64,000 nucleotides of DNA from positions 1 through 64,000 of the forward strand of contig JBCDDZ010000010.1 in NCBI GenBank assembly GCA_039180025.1. The letters run 5' to 3'. Of the stretch, positions 1 through 8,221 are shown piece by piece. Position 1 is the first letter of the stretch; each line of letters opens with the position of its first letter. Position numbers and translations under genes: made by a program. Source of the DNA: Algisphaera sp039180025 (GTDB taxonomy: Bacteria; Planctomycetota; Phycisphaerae; Phycisphaerales; Phycisphaeraceae). The notes below the pieces were generated by a model. It did not search any database. It worked only from the letters and a program-made list of their open reading frames with translations, and was not told the DNA's origin.

Positions 1-53
1 CCCGCCAACCCCCCGCACTCCGATCACCGGCCCCCGCCGCGGGGCCGAAGCCC

Positions 54-314
54 TCACCCCCCCGAGACCGGCGGGATCAGCGCCAGCTCGTCACCGTCCG
101 CTAATACCGTGGACCGTGGGACGTAGCCCAGATTTACCGCCGTAGCCACCCCGGCGCTCCCAACCTCCTCCACCGCGCCGAGCCCCGGGTAACGCTCCGC
201 CGCCGCCGCCAGCGCGTCCGCCACCGTAGACTTGAACGGCAAATCCAGCCCGACTTCTCGGACCCCCGCCCGCTGAGCTAGCGACGCAAACAGCAACACT
301 TTTACGCGGATCAT
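54..314 (-). CDS. moaD: MoaD/ThiS-type sulfur carrier (molybdopterin synthase small subunit)
   Basis: An 86-residue protein with the ubiquitin-like MoaD pattern: N-terminal MIRVKVLLFASLAQRAG strand, a DLPF..TVADAL segment, a VAVN-type central strand (TAVNLGY), DELALIPPVSGG at the end. The terminal Gly-Gly is the residue pair that is adenylated and thiocarboxylated to carry sulfur to cyclic pyranopterin monophosphate during molybdenum cofactor synthesis. Length matches the family (about 80-90 aa). It starts with ATG at 314. The partner MoaE is not visible and may lie beyond the left edge. A ThiS role is less likely because of the molybdopterin-type PPVSGG tail. Confidence 0.9.
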   Translation of the reverse strand: MIRVKVLLFASLAQRAGVREVGLDLPFKSTVADALAAAAERYPGLGAVEEVGSAGVATAVNLGYVPRSTVLADGDELALIPPVSGG

Positions 315-375
315 CCCTCTATCCTACGCCACCCCCGCGTTGGCGCTCCGACCCTCGCCGCTTACACTCCCCGCC

Positions 376-1050
376 ATGCTCCAAGCCATCGTCTTCGACT
401 TCGACGGCGTCATCGTCGATTCCGAACCCCTGCACTACCAGGCCTTCGTCATGGTCGGTAAAAGCATCGGCTTCGAGTTCACCTACCAGGAATACCTCGC
501 AACCTACATCGGCTTCGACGACCGCGACGCCTTCCGGCTGATGCTTTCGATCGCCGGCCAAACCCCCACCGACGACCGCATCGCCGAGCTGGGCCAGCGC
601 AAACAAGACGCCTTCGACGCCATCGTCCACGCCCGCCGGCAGCAGAACGCTTCGATCGCCCTCCCCGGCAGCCTCGAACTCATCGACCTCTGCCACGCCC
701 GCCGCTTCCCCATCGCCATCGCCAGCGGCGCGACCCGGGCCGACATCGAACTGATCCTGAATCTCCTCGAACGCCGCGACCGCTTCGAGATCATCGTCAC
801 CGCCGACGACGTCCCCCGCTCGAAGCCCGACCCCGCCAGCTACGCCCTCGCCGCCCAGCGTCTGGGGTTTGCGCCCGAGCACAGCCTCGCCATCGAAGAC
901 ACCGCCGCCGGCTTGCGCTCCGCCAAAGCCGCCGGGCTCATGACCCTGGCCCTCACCACCACCGGCCCTCCCCAGCCTCTCGCTGAGGCCGACCGCATCC
1001 TGCCCGACCTCCAGGGGATCACCCTCGACCAACTCAAAGCCTGGTACTGA
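376..1050 (+). CDS. HAD-superfamily phosphatase, beta-phosphoglucomutase/CbbY-like
   Basis: About 224 residues from the ATG at 376, which directly precedes the catalytic motif; the frame stays open from 340 but the extra 12 residues lie outside the domain. Motif I is VFDFDGVIVDSEP (nucleophile and acid Asp), motif II is the IASGA segment, motif III/IV run through SKPDP and IEDTAAGLRSAKAAG. A four-helix cap follows motif I, typical of subclass IA enzymes such as phosphoglycolate phosphatase, beta-phosphoglucomutase or sugar-phosphate phosphatases. The substrate cannot be read from the sequence. It lies 65 bases ahead of the sugar-phosphate mutase gene, so a role in sugar-phosphate housekeeping is plausible but inferred. 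Confidence 0.88.
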   Translation: MLQAIVFDFDGVIVDSEPLHYQAFVMVGKSIGFEFTYQEYLATYIGFDDRDAFRLMLSIAGQTPTDDRIAELGQRKQDAFDAIVHARRQQNASIALPGSLELIDLCHARRFPIAIASGATRADIELILNLLERRDRFEIIVTADDVPRSKPDPASYALAAQRLGFAPEHSLAIEDTAAGLRSAKAAGLMTLALTTTGPPQPLAEADRILPDLQGITLDQLKAWY

Positions 1051-1115
1051 CTCCCGATCCCTCGCTTCACATAAGCCCCGACCTTCTCCACCGCCCGCCA
1101 CAACACAGGATCTTC

Positions 1116-2495
1116 ATGGACCACTCCCCCGCCCCCCTCATGCTCAGCATCAGCGGCATGCGCGGCCTCGTCGGCCGATCCATCACCCCCGCCGTCGTCA
1201 CCCGCTACACCGCCGCCTTCGGCAGTTGGCTCAAGCAATCCCGCAGCACCCCCCACCCCGCCGTCGTGCTGGGCCGAGACTCCCGCCCCTCGGGCGAGAT
1301 GTTCGAAAACGCTGCCGCTGCGGGCCTGGTTGCGGTCGGCTGCCGCGTCCTGCGGGTCGGCGTCCTCTCCACCCCGGGCGTCGCGATCATGGGACTCCAC
1401 CACCAATGCGACGGCGGCATCATCATCACCGCCTCCCACAACCCCGCCCCCTGGAACGGCATCAAACCCTTGCGCCACGACGGCGTCGCCCCGCCCCCTC
1501 AGGACGTCCAGCAGATCATCGACCTCTACCACCGCGACGCCGCCGACCACGTCGCCGTCGACGACCTGCAACCGATCACCACCGACCCCGCCGGCAGCGA
1601 CATCCACCTCCAGCGGGTCGCCGAGCTCGTCGACACCGACCTGATCCGCCGGGCCAAACTCAAAGCCGTCGTCGATTCCGTCCACGGCGCCGGCGGCGAC
1701 GAAGCCGCCGCCCTGCTCGACCACCTCGGCGTCGAACGCATCCATCTTTACCAGGAACCCACCGGCCGCTTCCCCCACGTCCCCGAACCCACCCGCGAAA
1801 ACCTGACCGAGCTCTGCCGAGCCACCGCCGAGCACCACGCCGACGTCGGCTTCGCCCAGGACCCCGACGCCGACCGCCTGGCGGTGGTCGATGAAGAGGG
1901 CCGTTACCTCGGCGAAGAATACACCCTCGCCCTCTGCGCGATGCATAAGCTCAAGCCCGGCCACGTCGCCGTCGCCAACCTCTCGACCAGCCGCATGCTC
2001 GACGACCTCGCCCTCGCGGCAGACGCCACCGTCGTCCGCACCCCCGTCGGCGAAGCCAACGTCGCCCGCGGCATGCGCGAGCACCGGGCCGACCTCGGCG
2101 GCGAAGGCAACGGCGGCATCATCTGGCGACCCCTGAGTCAGGTCCGCGACAGCCTGGTGGGCATGGCCTTGATCCTCGAACTTCTCGCCCAACGCCGCTC
2201 GCCCCTCTCCGAACTCGTGGCCACCATCCCCTCCTACGCCATCATCAAGGACAAGCTCGAGCTGCCCCGCCGCGAACTCGCCGACCCCGTCCTCGCCTGG
2301 GTCGCCGAGCATTACGCCGCCCAATCCGTCGATACGCAAGACGGCGTCCGGGTCGATTGGCCCGACCGCTGGGTCCACGTCCGCCCCAGCAATACCGAGC
2401 CCATCCTCCGGATCATCGCCGAGGCCAAGCAACCCGCCGACGCCCAAAAGCTCGTCGACGACCTCCGCCAAGGCCTGCGCCAATTCGACCCGTAA
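1116..2495 (+). CDS. glmM: Phosphoglucosamine mutase / phosphomannomutase family enzyme
   Basis: A 459-residue alpha-D-phosphohexomutase. The active-site phosphoserine loop is ITASHNPAPWNGIK near residue 110, the metal-binding loop is DPDADRLAVVDE near residue 250, and the sugar-binding loop is GEGNGGIIW near residue 330; the C-terminal phosphate-binding segment reads RPSNTEPILRIIAEA. These define all four domains, and the length fits GlmM/ManB. GlmM converts glucosamine-6-P to glucosamine-1-P for UDP-GlcNAc and peptidoglycan synthesis. The gene symbol is the most likely one, but phosphomannomutase or phosphoglucomutase specificity cannot be excluded. It faces the phage-like run, ending 18 bases before the oppositely oriented lipoprotein gene. 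Confidence 0.82.
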   Translation: MDHSPAPLMLSISGMRGLVGRSITPAVVTRYTAAFGSWLKQSRSTPHPAVVLGRDSRPSGEMFENAAAAGLVAVGCRVLRVGVLSTPGVAIMGLHHQCDGGIIITASHNPAPWNGIKPLRHDGVAPPPQDVQQIIDLYHRDAADHVAVDDLQPITTDPAGSDIHLQRVAELVDTDLIRRAKLKAVVDSVHGAGGDEAAALLDHLGVERIHLYQEPTGRFPHVPEPTRENLTELCRATAEHHADVGFAQDPDADRLAVVDEEGRYLGEEYTLALCAMHKLKPGHVAVANLSTSRMLDDLALAADATVVRTPVGEANVARGMREHRADLGGEGNGGIIWRPLSQVRDSLVGMALILELLAQRRSPLSELVATIPSYAIIKDKLELPRRELADPVLAWVAEHYAAQSVDTQDGVRVDWPDRWVHVRPSNTEPILRIIAEAKQPADAQKLVDDLRQGLRQFDP

Positions 2496-2513
2496 CCCCT
2501 TGTCCCGTCCGCC

Positions 2514-3113
2514 TCACCACTCCACCCGAATCACCTGTTCGTCCGTCAGCCGCTCCTCGTCGCTGGGCTCAAAAGTCACCCGCAGCAGAACCTGCCGCCG
2601 GCTGATCTCACGCGAATCCAGCCGCAGCCGAAGCAGATAACTCCGCGTCACCGGGTCGTAGTACCGCCGCTGATCCTCCAGCCGTGTCAACGCCAGGTCC
2701 CAGCTAAAGAGCAGCCGCCCCACGTCGATCCCCGGCGCGTACCCCGAAGCATACAGCTCAAACCGAAGCCGCCCCGAAGCCTTGACCGAGTCCCCCATCT
2801 GGTCGAACAGCTCCACCCGGGCTTCCAGCAGCGTCACGTCGCCTTCATTCACAAACCGGGTCGAAGGATAGATCCGCAGCGCCACCGGCTCGGGCTGCCA
2901 GGCCTCCGACAGGTCCACCCCCTCCCCGCCGCCCCCGCCGCCTTTAGAAGTCAGACAACCCCCGAGCCCCACCGCCAGCGCCGCCGCGCAAAGCCAGCCC
3001 CACCACTTCGCCCCCGCGTGCTTTTTGCTCCATCTATTCACCGCCCGAGCATAGATCGCGCCCCCCGCCCCGGCAAGGCCTTCACCCCACTCCGCCCCGA
3101 TCCGCTTCTCCAT
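2514..3113 (-). CDS. Putative lipoprotein, last gene of the phage-like run
   Basis: A 199-residue product with a basic N-terminus, a hydrophobic segment and a lipobox LAVGLGGC, followed by a Gly-rich linker and a beta-rich domain. The ATG at 3113 overlaps the upstream membrane-protein gene by 32 bases. A GTG at 3041 (VNRWSKKHAG..) would give a more normal signal peptide and is an equally good start. No family is recognised. Its position after two small membrane proteins and another lipoprotein suggests an envelope or lysis-associated (o-spanin-like) role, but the domain after the lipobox is larger than classical o-spanins, so this is a weak inference. Confidence 0.65.
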   Translation of the reverse strand: MEKRIGAEWGEGLAGAGGAIYARAVNRWSKKHAGAKWWGWLCAAALAVGLGGCLTSKGGGGGGEGVDLSEAWQPEPVALRIYPSTRFVNEGDVTLLEARVELFDQMGDSVKASGRLRFELYASGYAPGIDVGRLLFSWDLALTRLEDQRRYYDPVTRSYLLRLRLDSREISRRQVLLRVTFEPSDEERLTDEQVIRVEW

Positions 3114-3318
3114 CCCCGCCGCCGCCCCGACGGTCCAGCGACGCTTCCGCCGTCACGTAGCCCAACCCGCTCAGCAGCAGCACCACCAGCGCCGTTACCG
3201 AACGCGACGCCTCCACGATCGCCGATTCGTGCTCCGGCCAAAGCAGCACCCCCAACGCCGTCAACTGCACCGAGACGCTCACTAAAAATTTACGACTCGT
3301 CCACCGTCGATGCTTCAT
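3082..3318 (-). CDS. Small membrane protein, holin-like
   Basis: About 78 residues from the ATG at 3318, which has a strong AGGAGG Shine-Dalgarno 6 bases upstream (TTG and ATG codons just upstream are too close to it). It has a basic start (MKHRRWTSRK), one hydrophobic segment around FLVSVSVQLTALGVLLW, a short polar turn with acidic residues, a second hydrophobic segment ALVVLLLSGLGYV, and a Gly/Asp-rich tail. Two membrane spans, small size and place near the end of a phage structural run match holins, which perforate the inner membrane at lysis. No specific holin family is identified, so the role is inferred from topology and context. Confidence 0.6.
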   Translation of the reverse strand: MKHRRWTSRKFLVSVSVQLTALGVLLWPEHESAIVEASRSVTALVVLLLSGLGYVTAEASLDRRGGGGDGEADRGGVG

Positions 3319-3361
3319 CATCAACCTCCTCGTTAAAAAAAACCACTTACCGACCCCGACC

Positions 3362-3625
3362 TCACCACCGCAGCGCCCGCCGCACCCACCCCTCGGCCAC
3401 CGCCAGCACCTCCGCCGCCTCCACCAACCGCCGCTCGTCCAGGTCCGCCGCCCGGAGCGCCGCCCGGAAACCTTCGTCGTCCTCCAGCCGATCGACCGCT
3501 TCGTTCACCAGCCGCGTCCGGTCGATCGCCCGCGCCAGGTGCGGATGCTCCGCCGACCACGCCAGCCACTGCCGATCGATCGACCCCGCCACCACGTCTC
3601 GCAAAGCCTTCGTTTCTACGCTCAT
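3362..3625 (-). CDS. Small helical protein of unknown function in phage-like run
   Basis: An 87-residue, strongly charged, predicted all-helical protein (MSVETKALRDVVAGS.. to ..RRALRW) without signal peptide or membrane span. Its ATG overlaps the TGA of the preceding lipoprotein gene in an ATGA arrangement, so it is translationally coupled to it. No family is recognised. Coupling to a lipoprotein and a holin-like gene places it in the same functional module. Confidence 0.6.
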   Translation of the reverse strand: MSVETKALRDVVAGSIDRQWLAWSAEHPHLARAIDRTRLVNEAVDRLEDDEGFRAALRAADLDERRLVEAAEVLAVAEGWVRRALRW

Positions 3626-4119
3626 TCCGAGTCCTCCGCCATCGTTCTATCCAGATCAATCCGCCACAAATCCACCCCCAACGTGTCCATGAGTAGCCGG
3701 TCCTGTTGCTCCAGCACCGCGACCGCCCGCGCCTGAGCCCGGGCCGCCAACCGCAGGTTTTCCGCCCGTGTCGCCCGGCTCGCCGCCTGCTCCAGCTCCT
3801 GTCGCAGCAGCGCCTCCCGAGCCGCCACGTATACCGTCGTCGCCTCGTCGACCCACCGCACCGTCAAACTTGTCGACGACGCCAGGTCTGCCCGGTATGC
3901 CTCACGCAAGTCCGCCCGCACCCGGTCCAAATACAACCCGTCCCGCACACCCTCCACCGTCTCGATCCGCTCCGCCTCCTGCATCAGCGTTTGGCCGACC
4001 GAACGCAGCACCGGCACCACCGACGGCGGTGACCCGCACCCGACCAGCACACTCGTGCCCAAACCCAACCACCCCGCGCGCCACCCCTTCTGCTTACGCC
4101 GCCCGCTGATTGTCGTCAC
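3622..4119 (-). CDS. Putative lipoprotein with coiled-coil body (spanin-like candidate)
   Basis: A 165-residue product that begins with GTG at 4119, preceded by AAAGGG 6 bases upstream. A basic start (GRRKQKGW) leads to a hydrophobic segment ending in the lipobox SVLVGC. The mature part is largely helical, with a long Ala/Arg/Glu-rich coiled-coil-like stretch (REALLRQELEQAASRA.., residues about 100-140). It overlaps the upstream 90-aa gene by 26 bases and the next gene by 4 bases. A lipoprotein with a periplasmic coiled coil beside holin-like genes is consistent with a spanin-type function, but sequence alone does not prove it. Confidence 0.62.
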   Translation of the reverse strand: MTTISGRRKQKGWRAGWLGLGTSVLVGCGSPPSVVPVLRSVGQTLMQEAERIETVEGVRDGLYLDRVRADLREAYRADLASSTSLTVRWVDEATTVYVAAREALLRQELEQAASRATRAENLRLAARAQARAVAVLEQQDRLLMDTLGVDLWRIDLDRTMAEDSE

Positions 4120-4366
4120 GATAAACCCTTTCTAAAAGCTCCCGGAGCTGAATCTGGCTCTGCTCAAACCGCTCGATCGCCCGGGTATTTCGCTGCACCG
4201 TCCGCATCAGCTCACGCAGCTGACACCGCTCGGTCATTAGCCGCTCATGCACCGCCGTGATCTGGGCCTCCCGCCGCCGCGTCATCGAACGCTCCCACAC
4301 CCACAGCGTCCCCATTAGCCCCGCAACCCCAAACTGCGCCAATTCATGTATCAACTCTGTAATCAA
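4094..4366 (-). CDS. BhlA/UviB-like small membrane protein (holin-related candidate)
   Basis: A 90-residue product starting at TTG 4366, supported by GAGGAG 6 bases upstream. One N-terminal hydrophobic segment (LAQFGVAGLMGTLWVW) is followed by a long charged helix (ERSMTRRREAQITAVHERL.. to ..LLERVYRD). This layout, one membrane span and then a basic/acidic amphipathic helix, is that of BhlA/UviB-type holin-like proteins common next to phage tail genes. The family assignment rests on topology, not on a conserved motif. Confidence 0.58.
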   Translation of the reverse strand: MITELIHELAQFGVAGLMGTLWVWERSMTRRREAQITAVHERLMTERCQLRELMRTVQRNTRAIERFEQSQIQLRELLERVYRDDNQRAA

Positions 4367-4391
4367 CTCAAGCTCCTCTACAACAGGACCC

Positions 4392-6089
4392 TCAACCCCG
4401 CAGCATCAACCGCGTCTGGGGCCGATCCAAATACTCACACCGCACCGACACGACGTCCGCGCTACGACCCGATACCGACCACGGTTCGCCCTGAAGGTCC
4501 AGCCCGTCCGCCGTAAACCTCGACACCCGATCTCCAACCCGCAGTTCCGGCCGCGCCGCGTGGAGCGTCAACAACGCCTCCCGCTGACCCGTCAATGCGA
4601 CCCGATCCTCCTGATCCAATCGCCTGATCAATTCCGCCGTCAGATCCGCCGTGTCGTCCGCTTCATCAGCCTGGAGCGCTCCCGACCGCACCGCTGCGTC
4701 GTGCAGGCTCCCCGCCGCCACCCGCCGAAAACGGTACCGTGTCGCTAAGTTCAGCCGCATCTCCGGCCCCGTCGCCCCGAACGGGTTCCCCCGCCAACGC
4801 CCCGCTTCCCGCCGCCGCGGACTCACCAGCGTGCCCGTCACCCGCACCCGCAGCGTCCCCGCCTTGGCGGCAGACAGCGTCTCCGCCTCTAACGCCGAAT
4901 CTTCCAGGTATACCCCGGCTTGGCCCGACAGCACCCGCCACGCCCCCGCGTACCGCGTCCACCACACCCCCGCATCAAGGCTCAGCTCCAGCACCGCCGG
5001 CAGCGGACGCCCCGCGTCGTCCATCGTCAAACAGTTCCCTAGCGCCACGCCCGTCGCGGGCAGGCCCGGCTGACCAAACAACCCCGCCAGATCAAACACC
5101 GCGCCCTCCCCGCGGCCATCCTCATTAAGAATCCACCGCCGATACACGTTCGCGTAGCGGCTGAAATCTTCACTCCGCCCGCGGTCGTACTCGGTGTCCG
5201 CTCGACCTTCTCGTGCCCGGTCCCACCCGGGTATGAGGGCAAACGTGGATTCCACCCGAGGCGCTTCGCCTTCCACCACCCACCGCCGCGCAGCGTCCTG
5301 CCCCCGCTCAGCCTCGATCGATCTCACCGCCGCCGCCGGCAGCGTGATCCGCCTACCCTGTTCCGCGGCCCGCACCACACGCCGCTCCACCCACCGCTCC
5401 CCGACCCACCGTTTCTCACGCTGCACGTAAAGCCCCTGCATCTTCATCAGCCGGCCGAGCCCCGCCGTCAAGTCACCCCCGAGATCCAACGTCGACGCCA
5501 GCGGTGCTTCCCGAACCGCTTTCGGCAGCGCGTCCGTCTGCCACGCCAGCCCCCGCAGCACCCCCACCGTCGCCAACGCCTCGCCCACCGTCCACGGCTC
5601 GCCCCCTGCCTGAGGCAAATACACCAGCTGACCTTCAAAATAGACCCGCTCCGTCGCACGGTTCGCCCCCGCGCCGACGCCGAGCATCGCCGAATCCGCC
5701 GCCAACAATCCCCCCATCGCGTCCAGTTCCCAGAGGGGCTCCGCCGCGCGGGCAAGCTCCTCCGCCCACCGATCCACGACCTTCAGCACCAACCGCGCGC
5801 GCCCCACCCGAACCGCCCGCTCCACCGCCTCGATCCGCCCCGCCGCTACACCTTCCCAGCGCAGCGATCCGTCCGACAATCGGCGCGGCAACACGACCAC
5901 CGCGTCCCGCCCCAGGTGCGTCCCAACCTCGCCCCGCAGCTCCACCTCGATCACCCCCAGGGGCGCCGATTCACGGGCCCGCGACACCGCCAACTCCCCC
6001 GCCGGCACCCCGTCCACAAATACCACCGGCTCCGCCGAACGCCGCGAACCCGACGCCTCGACCGCCGAAAAACTTGTACCTGCCCGCAT
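4392..6089 (-). CDS. Large phage-tail-like protein, possible tail-hub/tip component
   Basis: About 565 residues from ATG at 6089 (GGAG 9 bases upstream; a GTG codon precedes it directly after the upstream stop). The N-terminal third has alternating beta strands resembling OB/hub-type domains (VFVDGVPAGELAV.., RLVLKVVDRWAEEL), the middle is a helical-beta region with the motif EYDRGRSEDFSRYANVYRRW, and the C-terminus reads RVGDRVSRFTADGLDLQGE and ends with CEYLDRPQTRLMLRG. Residues that alternate with the form 'GD.V....' then 'V.V.YD...Q.T.L.L' are common in tail hub and tip proteins of siphophages and gene transfer agents. The assignment is therefore tentative; no catalytic domain such as lysozyme is visible. 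Confidence 0.62.
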   Translation of the reverse strand: MRAGTSFSAVEASGSRRSAEPVVFVDGVPAGELAVSRARESAPLGVIEVELRGEVGTHLGRDAVVVLPRRLSDGSLRWEGVAAGRIEAVERAVRVGRARLVLKVVDRWAEELARAAEPLWELDAMGGLLAADSAMLGVGAGANRATERVYFEGQLVYLPQAGGEPWTVGEALATVGVLRGLAWQTDALPKAVREAPLASTLDLGGDLTAGLGRLMKMQGLYVQREKRWVGERWVERRVVRAAEQGRRITLPAAAVRSIEAERGQDAARRWVVEGEAPRVESTFALIPGWDRAREGRADTEYDRGRSEDFSRYANVYRRWILNEDGRGEGAVFDLAGLFGQPGLPATGVALGNCLTMDDAGRPLPAVLELSLDAGVWWTRYAGAWRVLSGQAGVYLEDSALEAETLSAAKAGTLRVRVTGTLVSPRRREAGRWRGNPFGATGPEMRLNLATRYRFRRVAAGSLHDAAVRSGALQADEADDTADLTAELIRRLDQEDRVALTGQREALLTLHAARPELRVGDRVSRFTADGLDLQGEPWSVSGRSADVVSVRCEYLDRPQTRLMLRG

Positions 6090-6092
6090 CAC

Positions 6093-8219
6093 TCAAGACT
6101 CCAGTAACGTGATTGAAACCCGCTCCGAAACGTCCGCGTCTCGTACCGCCGACCACGGCGTCAACGCCGGCAATCCGCCCGACACCGCCACCCGCCACCG
6201 GTAACGCGTCGGCTCCGACACCGTATCGAGCGGCACCTCCACCACCCGCGCATCCCGCCCCACCGCCGCCACAATTCCGGACGCCTCCGCTGCGTCCGTC
6301 AACAATTCCACTCGCACGTCCATCCCGGCCGGCAAACGCTCGGCCAATAGCAACACCGCCGTCGCCCCGCCCTGCCCCTCACGCCACCGCCATCCGGACC
6401 GGGTCGGCCACGCCACGACCGGCGGCGGCCCCGACGCCGCCCCGTTCTGCCGCCCCGCCCGCAGCGCCCGGAAACCCGAGTCGTTCCCCTCCCGGCCGCC
6501 GCGGCGCTGCACCAGGTACAACGCCGTTTCGCCGTCCCCCGGAACCGCTTCCGTACCCAACGCGTGCTCGGTCTGACCCAACGGCAGCGCCGCCAACGGC
6601 TGACCCGGCACCAAATCTTCCGCCCGGGCTAATGGCCCGTACACATCCCAGCCCTCCCCCGGTATCCCCACGGTCAACAAGGGATCGCCCACCAGGTAGT
6701 ACCCGGTTCCCACAAACGGCTGCGCCAAAAGCCACGCCTCGCCCAAGGTCCAACCCCGACGCAGCGCCTCAAAAAACGGCCCCGGCCTTGGAACCACCCC
6801 CGACGAATCCACCCGGCTCGAAGCGATCACCGCCGCATACCCCGCCGCCAGCGCCGCCTCCACCCAGTTTGTCGTGGCCGTTCCTCGTACCGAATCCGCC
6901 GCCGTCGCCCCCCCCGCCAACCGCAGCTGTACGTAAACCACCCTCGACCCCGCCGGCTCGCCGAAAAAACCTTCCGCCGGCAGTCTTTCGTTCCATCCCC
7001 AGTAGCACGCATCACGTTCGATCACCGAATAATCCGCACCACCGTCTGCTTCCCCGACGTTGCTGACCGTCTCCAACCGCAGCCGCTGCCGATCCAACCC
7101 CTCCGACCACGCCGCCAATTGTTCCGCCGGCAACGCCAGACTAGACCCGCCCGGCAGCCGATCGACCCACAGCCGATCTCCCCCCGGCAAGACCTGCCCC
7201 GCCAACGACTCCGCCCGCTCCGTCAGCTCCATCGAGCGCGCGAAATCCGCGCCATCGATCCGCGCGGTCAGCCGGATGCCCTGTAACGACGCCGCGGTCG
7301 GCCGCGTAAGCGTTTCCGCTAATCCCACCGGGTTTCCTTCTGCCAACCCCCCCGCCGCCGCCTTATGTAGCAGCGAGCCGATCGGCACCACCTGATCTAC
7401 GCCCGGGTCTTGCACGTACCCCGGCACCCCATGCCCCAAGAGCACCCCCAGCACCGACTCGCGCAGCCCGTTCCGATCGAGATACCCTTCAACGGCTTCC
7501 CTCAGCGCTTGGTACGCCGCCCATCCGATCACCTCCTGCCCCGGCAGTGCTATCCCTAACAGCTGACCGAGCGGCACTCGCCGTGCCTGCCGGTAACACT
7601 CCACCCACGCCGCCGACTCGGCGGCCGCGGTGTTGTAAACCACCAGCCAACGCGCCGGATCATTGGCATACTCCGACGCGGGCTCGACCCGAACCGGGCC
7701 CCAGTAGCGGTTGCCCACCGCCCATTCGTCCAGCGAAAGCACCCCCGCCGCGTCCGGCGACTTAAACAACCCGCCCAGCCAGACCGCCTCCACCCCCGCC
7801 GCCTGCGCCGCCAGTCCGCGTCGCCCCACCTCAATCCCGTTGATCCACAGCCCCAAACCCGCTCCGCCCCGCTCATACCCCACCTCCACCGTCGCCCACC
7901 GGCCCATTCCGGGTAAGGCAGCCGAAATCGTCTCCGCCCACGGACTCCGAAGCCGAAGCTCACTCCCCGCCGGGTCCAGCTCCAACGACCAAACCTCTCC
8001 CGCTTCCGCGTGCTGCGCCCCGCCCATCAGCGCGCCGCCTCCCGCCCACGCGTCCACCCGAAAAGCGAAACGCACGAACACGCTCTCGCTCCACTCGGCA
8101 TACGGTAGCGCGAGATACCTCCCCCCCGTCCCGACCGCAAAAACCACCCGCAGGCCCACGCCCGGGTCGCGGCGGTCCAGCAACGCCGCTTCCGCCGATT
8201 GACTCATCGCCACACTCAT
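6093..8219 (-). CDS. LamG-like plus TIGR03790-like (caspase/gingipain-fold-like) protein in phage-like run
   Basis: About 708 residues from ATG at 8219 with GGAGG 6 bases upstream. Residues about 20-190 look like a concanavalin/LamG jelly roll (RFAFRVDAWAGGGALMGG, WATVEVGYERGGAGLGLWINGIEVG, SLDEWAVGNRYWGP). Residues about 190-520 resemble TIGR03790: WLVVYNTAAAESAAWVECY followed by RRVPLGQLLGIALP, a SVLGVLLGHGVPGYVQ strand-loop, then TTNWVEAALAAGYAAVIAS, the segment RGWTLGEAWLLAQPF and YYLVGDPLLTV. The GDPL ending is also seen in C25 gingipain-like proteases. I cannot point to a confident Cys/His catalytic pair. The C-terminal 150 residues look like an Ig/FN3-type beta domain. Placement among tail genes suggests a particle-surface protein. 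Confidence 0.68.
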   Translation of the reverse strand: MSVAMSQSAEAALLDRRDPGVGLRVVFAVGTGGRYLALPYAEWSESVFVRFAFRVDAWAGGGALMGGAQHAEAGEVWSLELDPAGSELRLRSPWAETISAALPGMGRWATVEVGYERGGAGLGLWINGIEVGRRGLAAQAAGVEAVWLGGLFKSPDAAGVLSLDEWAVGNRYWGPVRVEPASEYANDPARWLVVYNTAAAESAAWVECYRQARRVPLGQLLGIALPGQEVIGWAAYQALREAVEGYLDRNGLRESVLGVLLGHGVPGYVQDPGVDQVVPIGSLLHKAAAGGLAEGNPVGLAETLTRPTAASLQGIRLTARIDGADFARSMELTERAESLAGQVLPGGDRLWVDRLPGGSSLALPAEQLAAWSEGLDRQRLRLETVSNVGEADGGADYSVIERDACYWGWNERLPAEGFFGEPAGSRVVYVQLRLAGGATAADSVRGTATTNWVEAALAAGYAAVIASSRVDSSGVVPRPGPFFEALRRGWTLGEAWLLAQPFVGTGYYLVGDPLLTVGIPGEGWDVYGPLARAEDLVPGQPLAALPLGQTEHALGTEAVPGDGETALYLVQRRGGREGNDSGFRALRAGRQNGAASGPPPVVAWPTRSGWRWREGQGGATAVLLLAERLPAGMDVRVELLTDAAEASGIVAAVGRDARVVEVPLDTVSEPTRYRWRVAVSGGLPALTPWSAVRDADVSERVSITLLES

Positions 8220-8221
8220 GA

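Noticed and set aside
840..2483. A 547-codon open frame antisense to the mutase gene
   Set aside because: It is a shadow of a conserved coding gene; its product is Gly/Val/Asp repeats without a fold signature.
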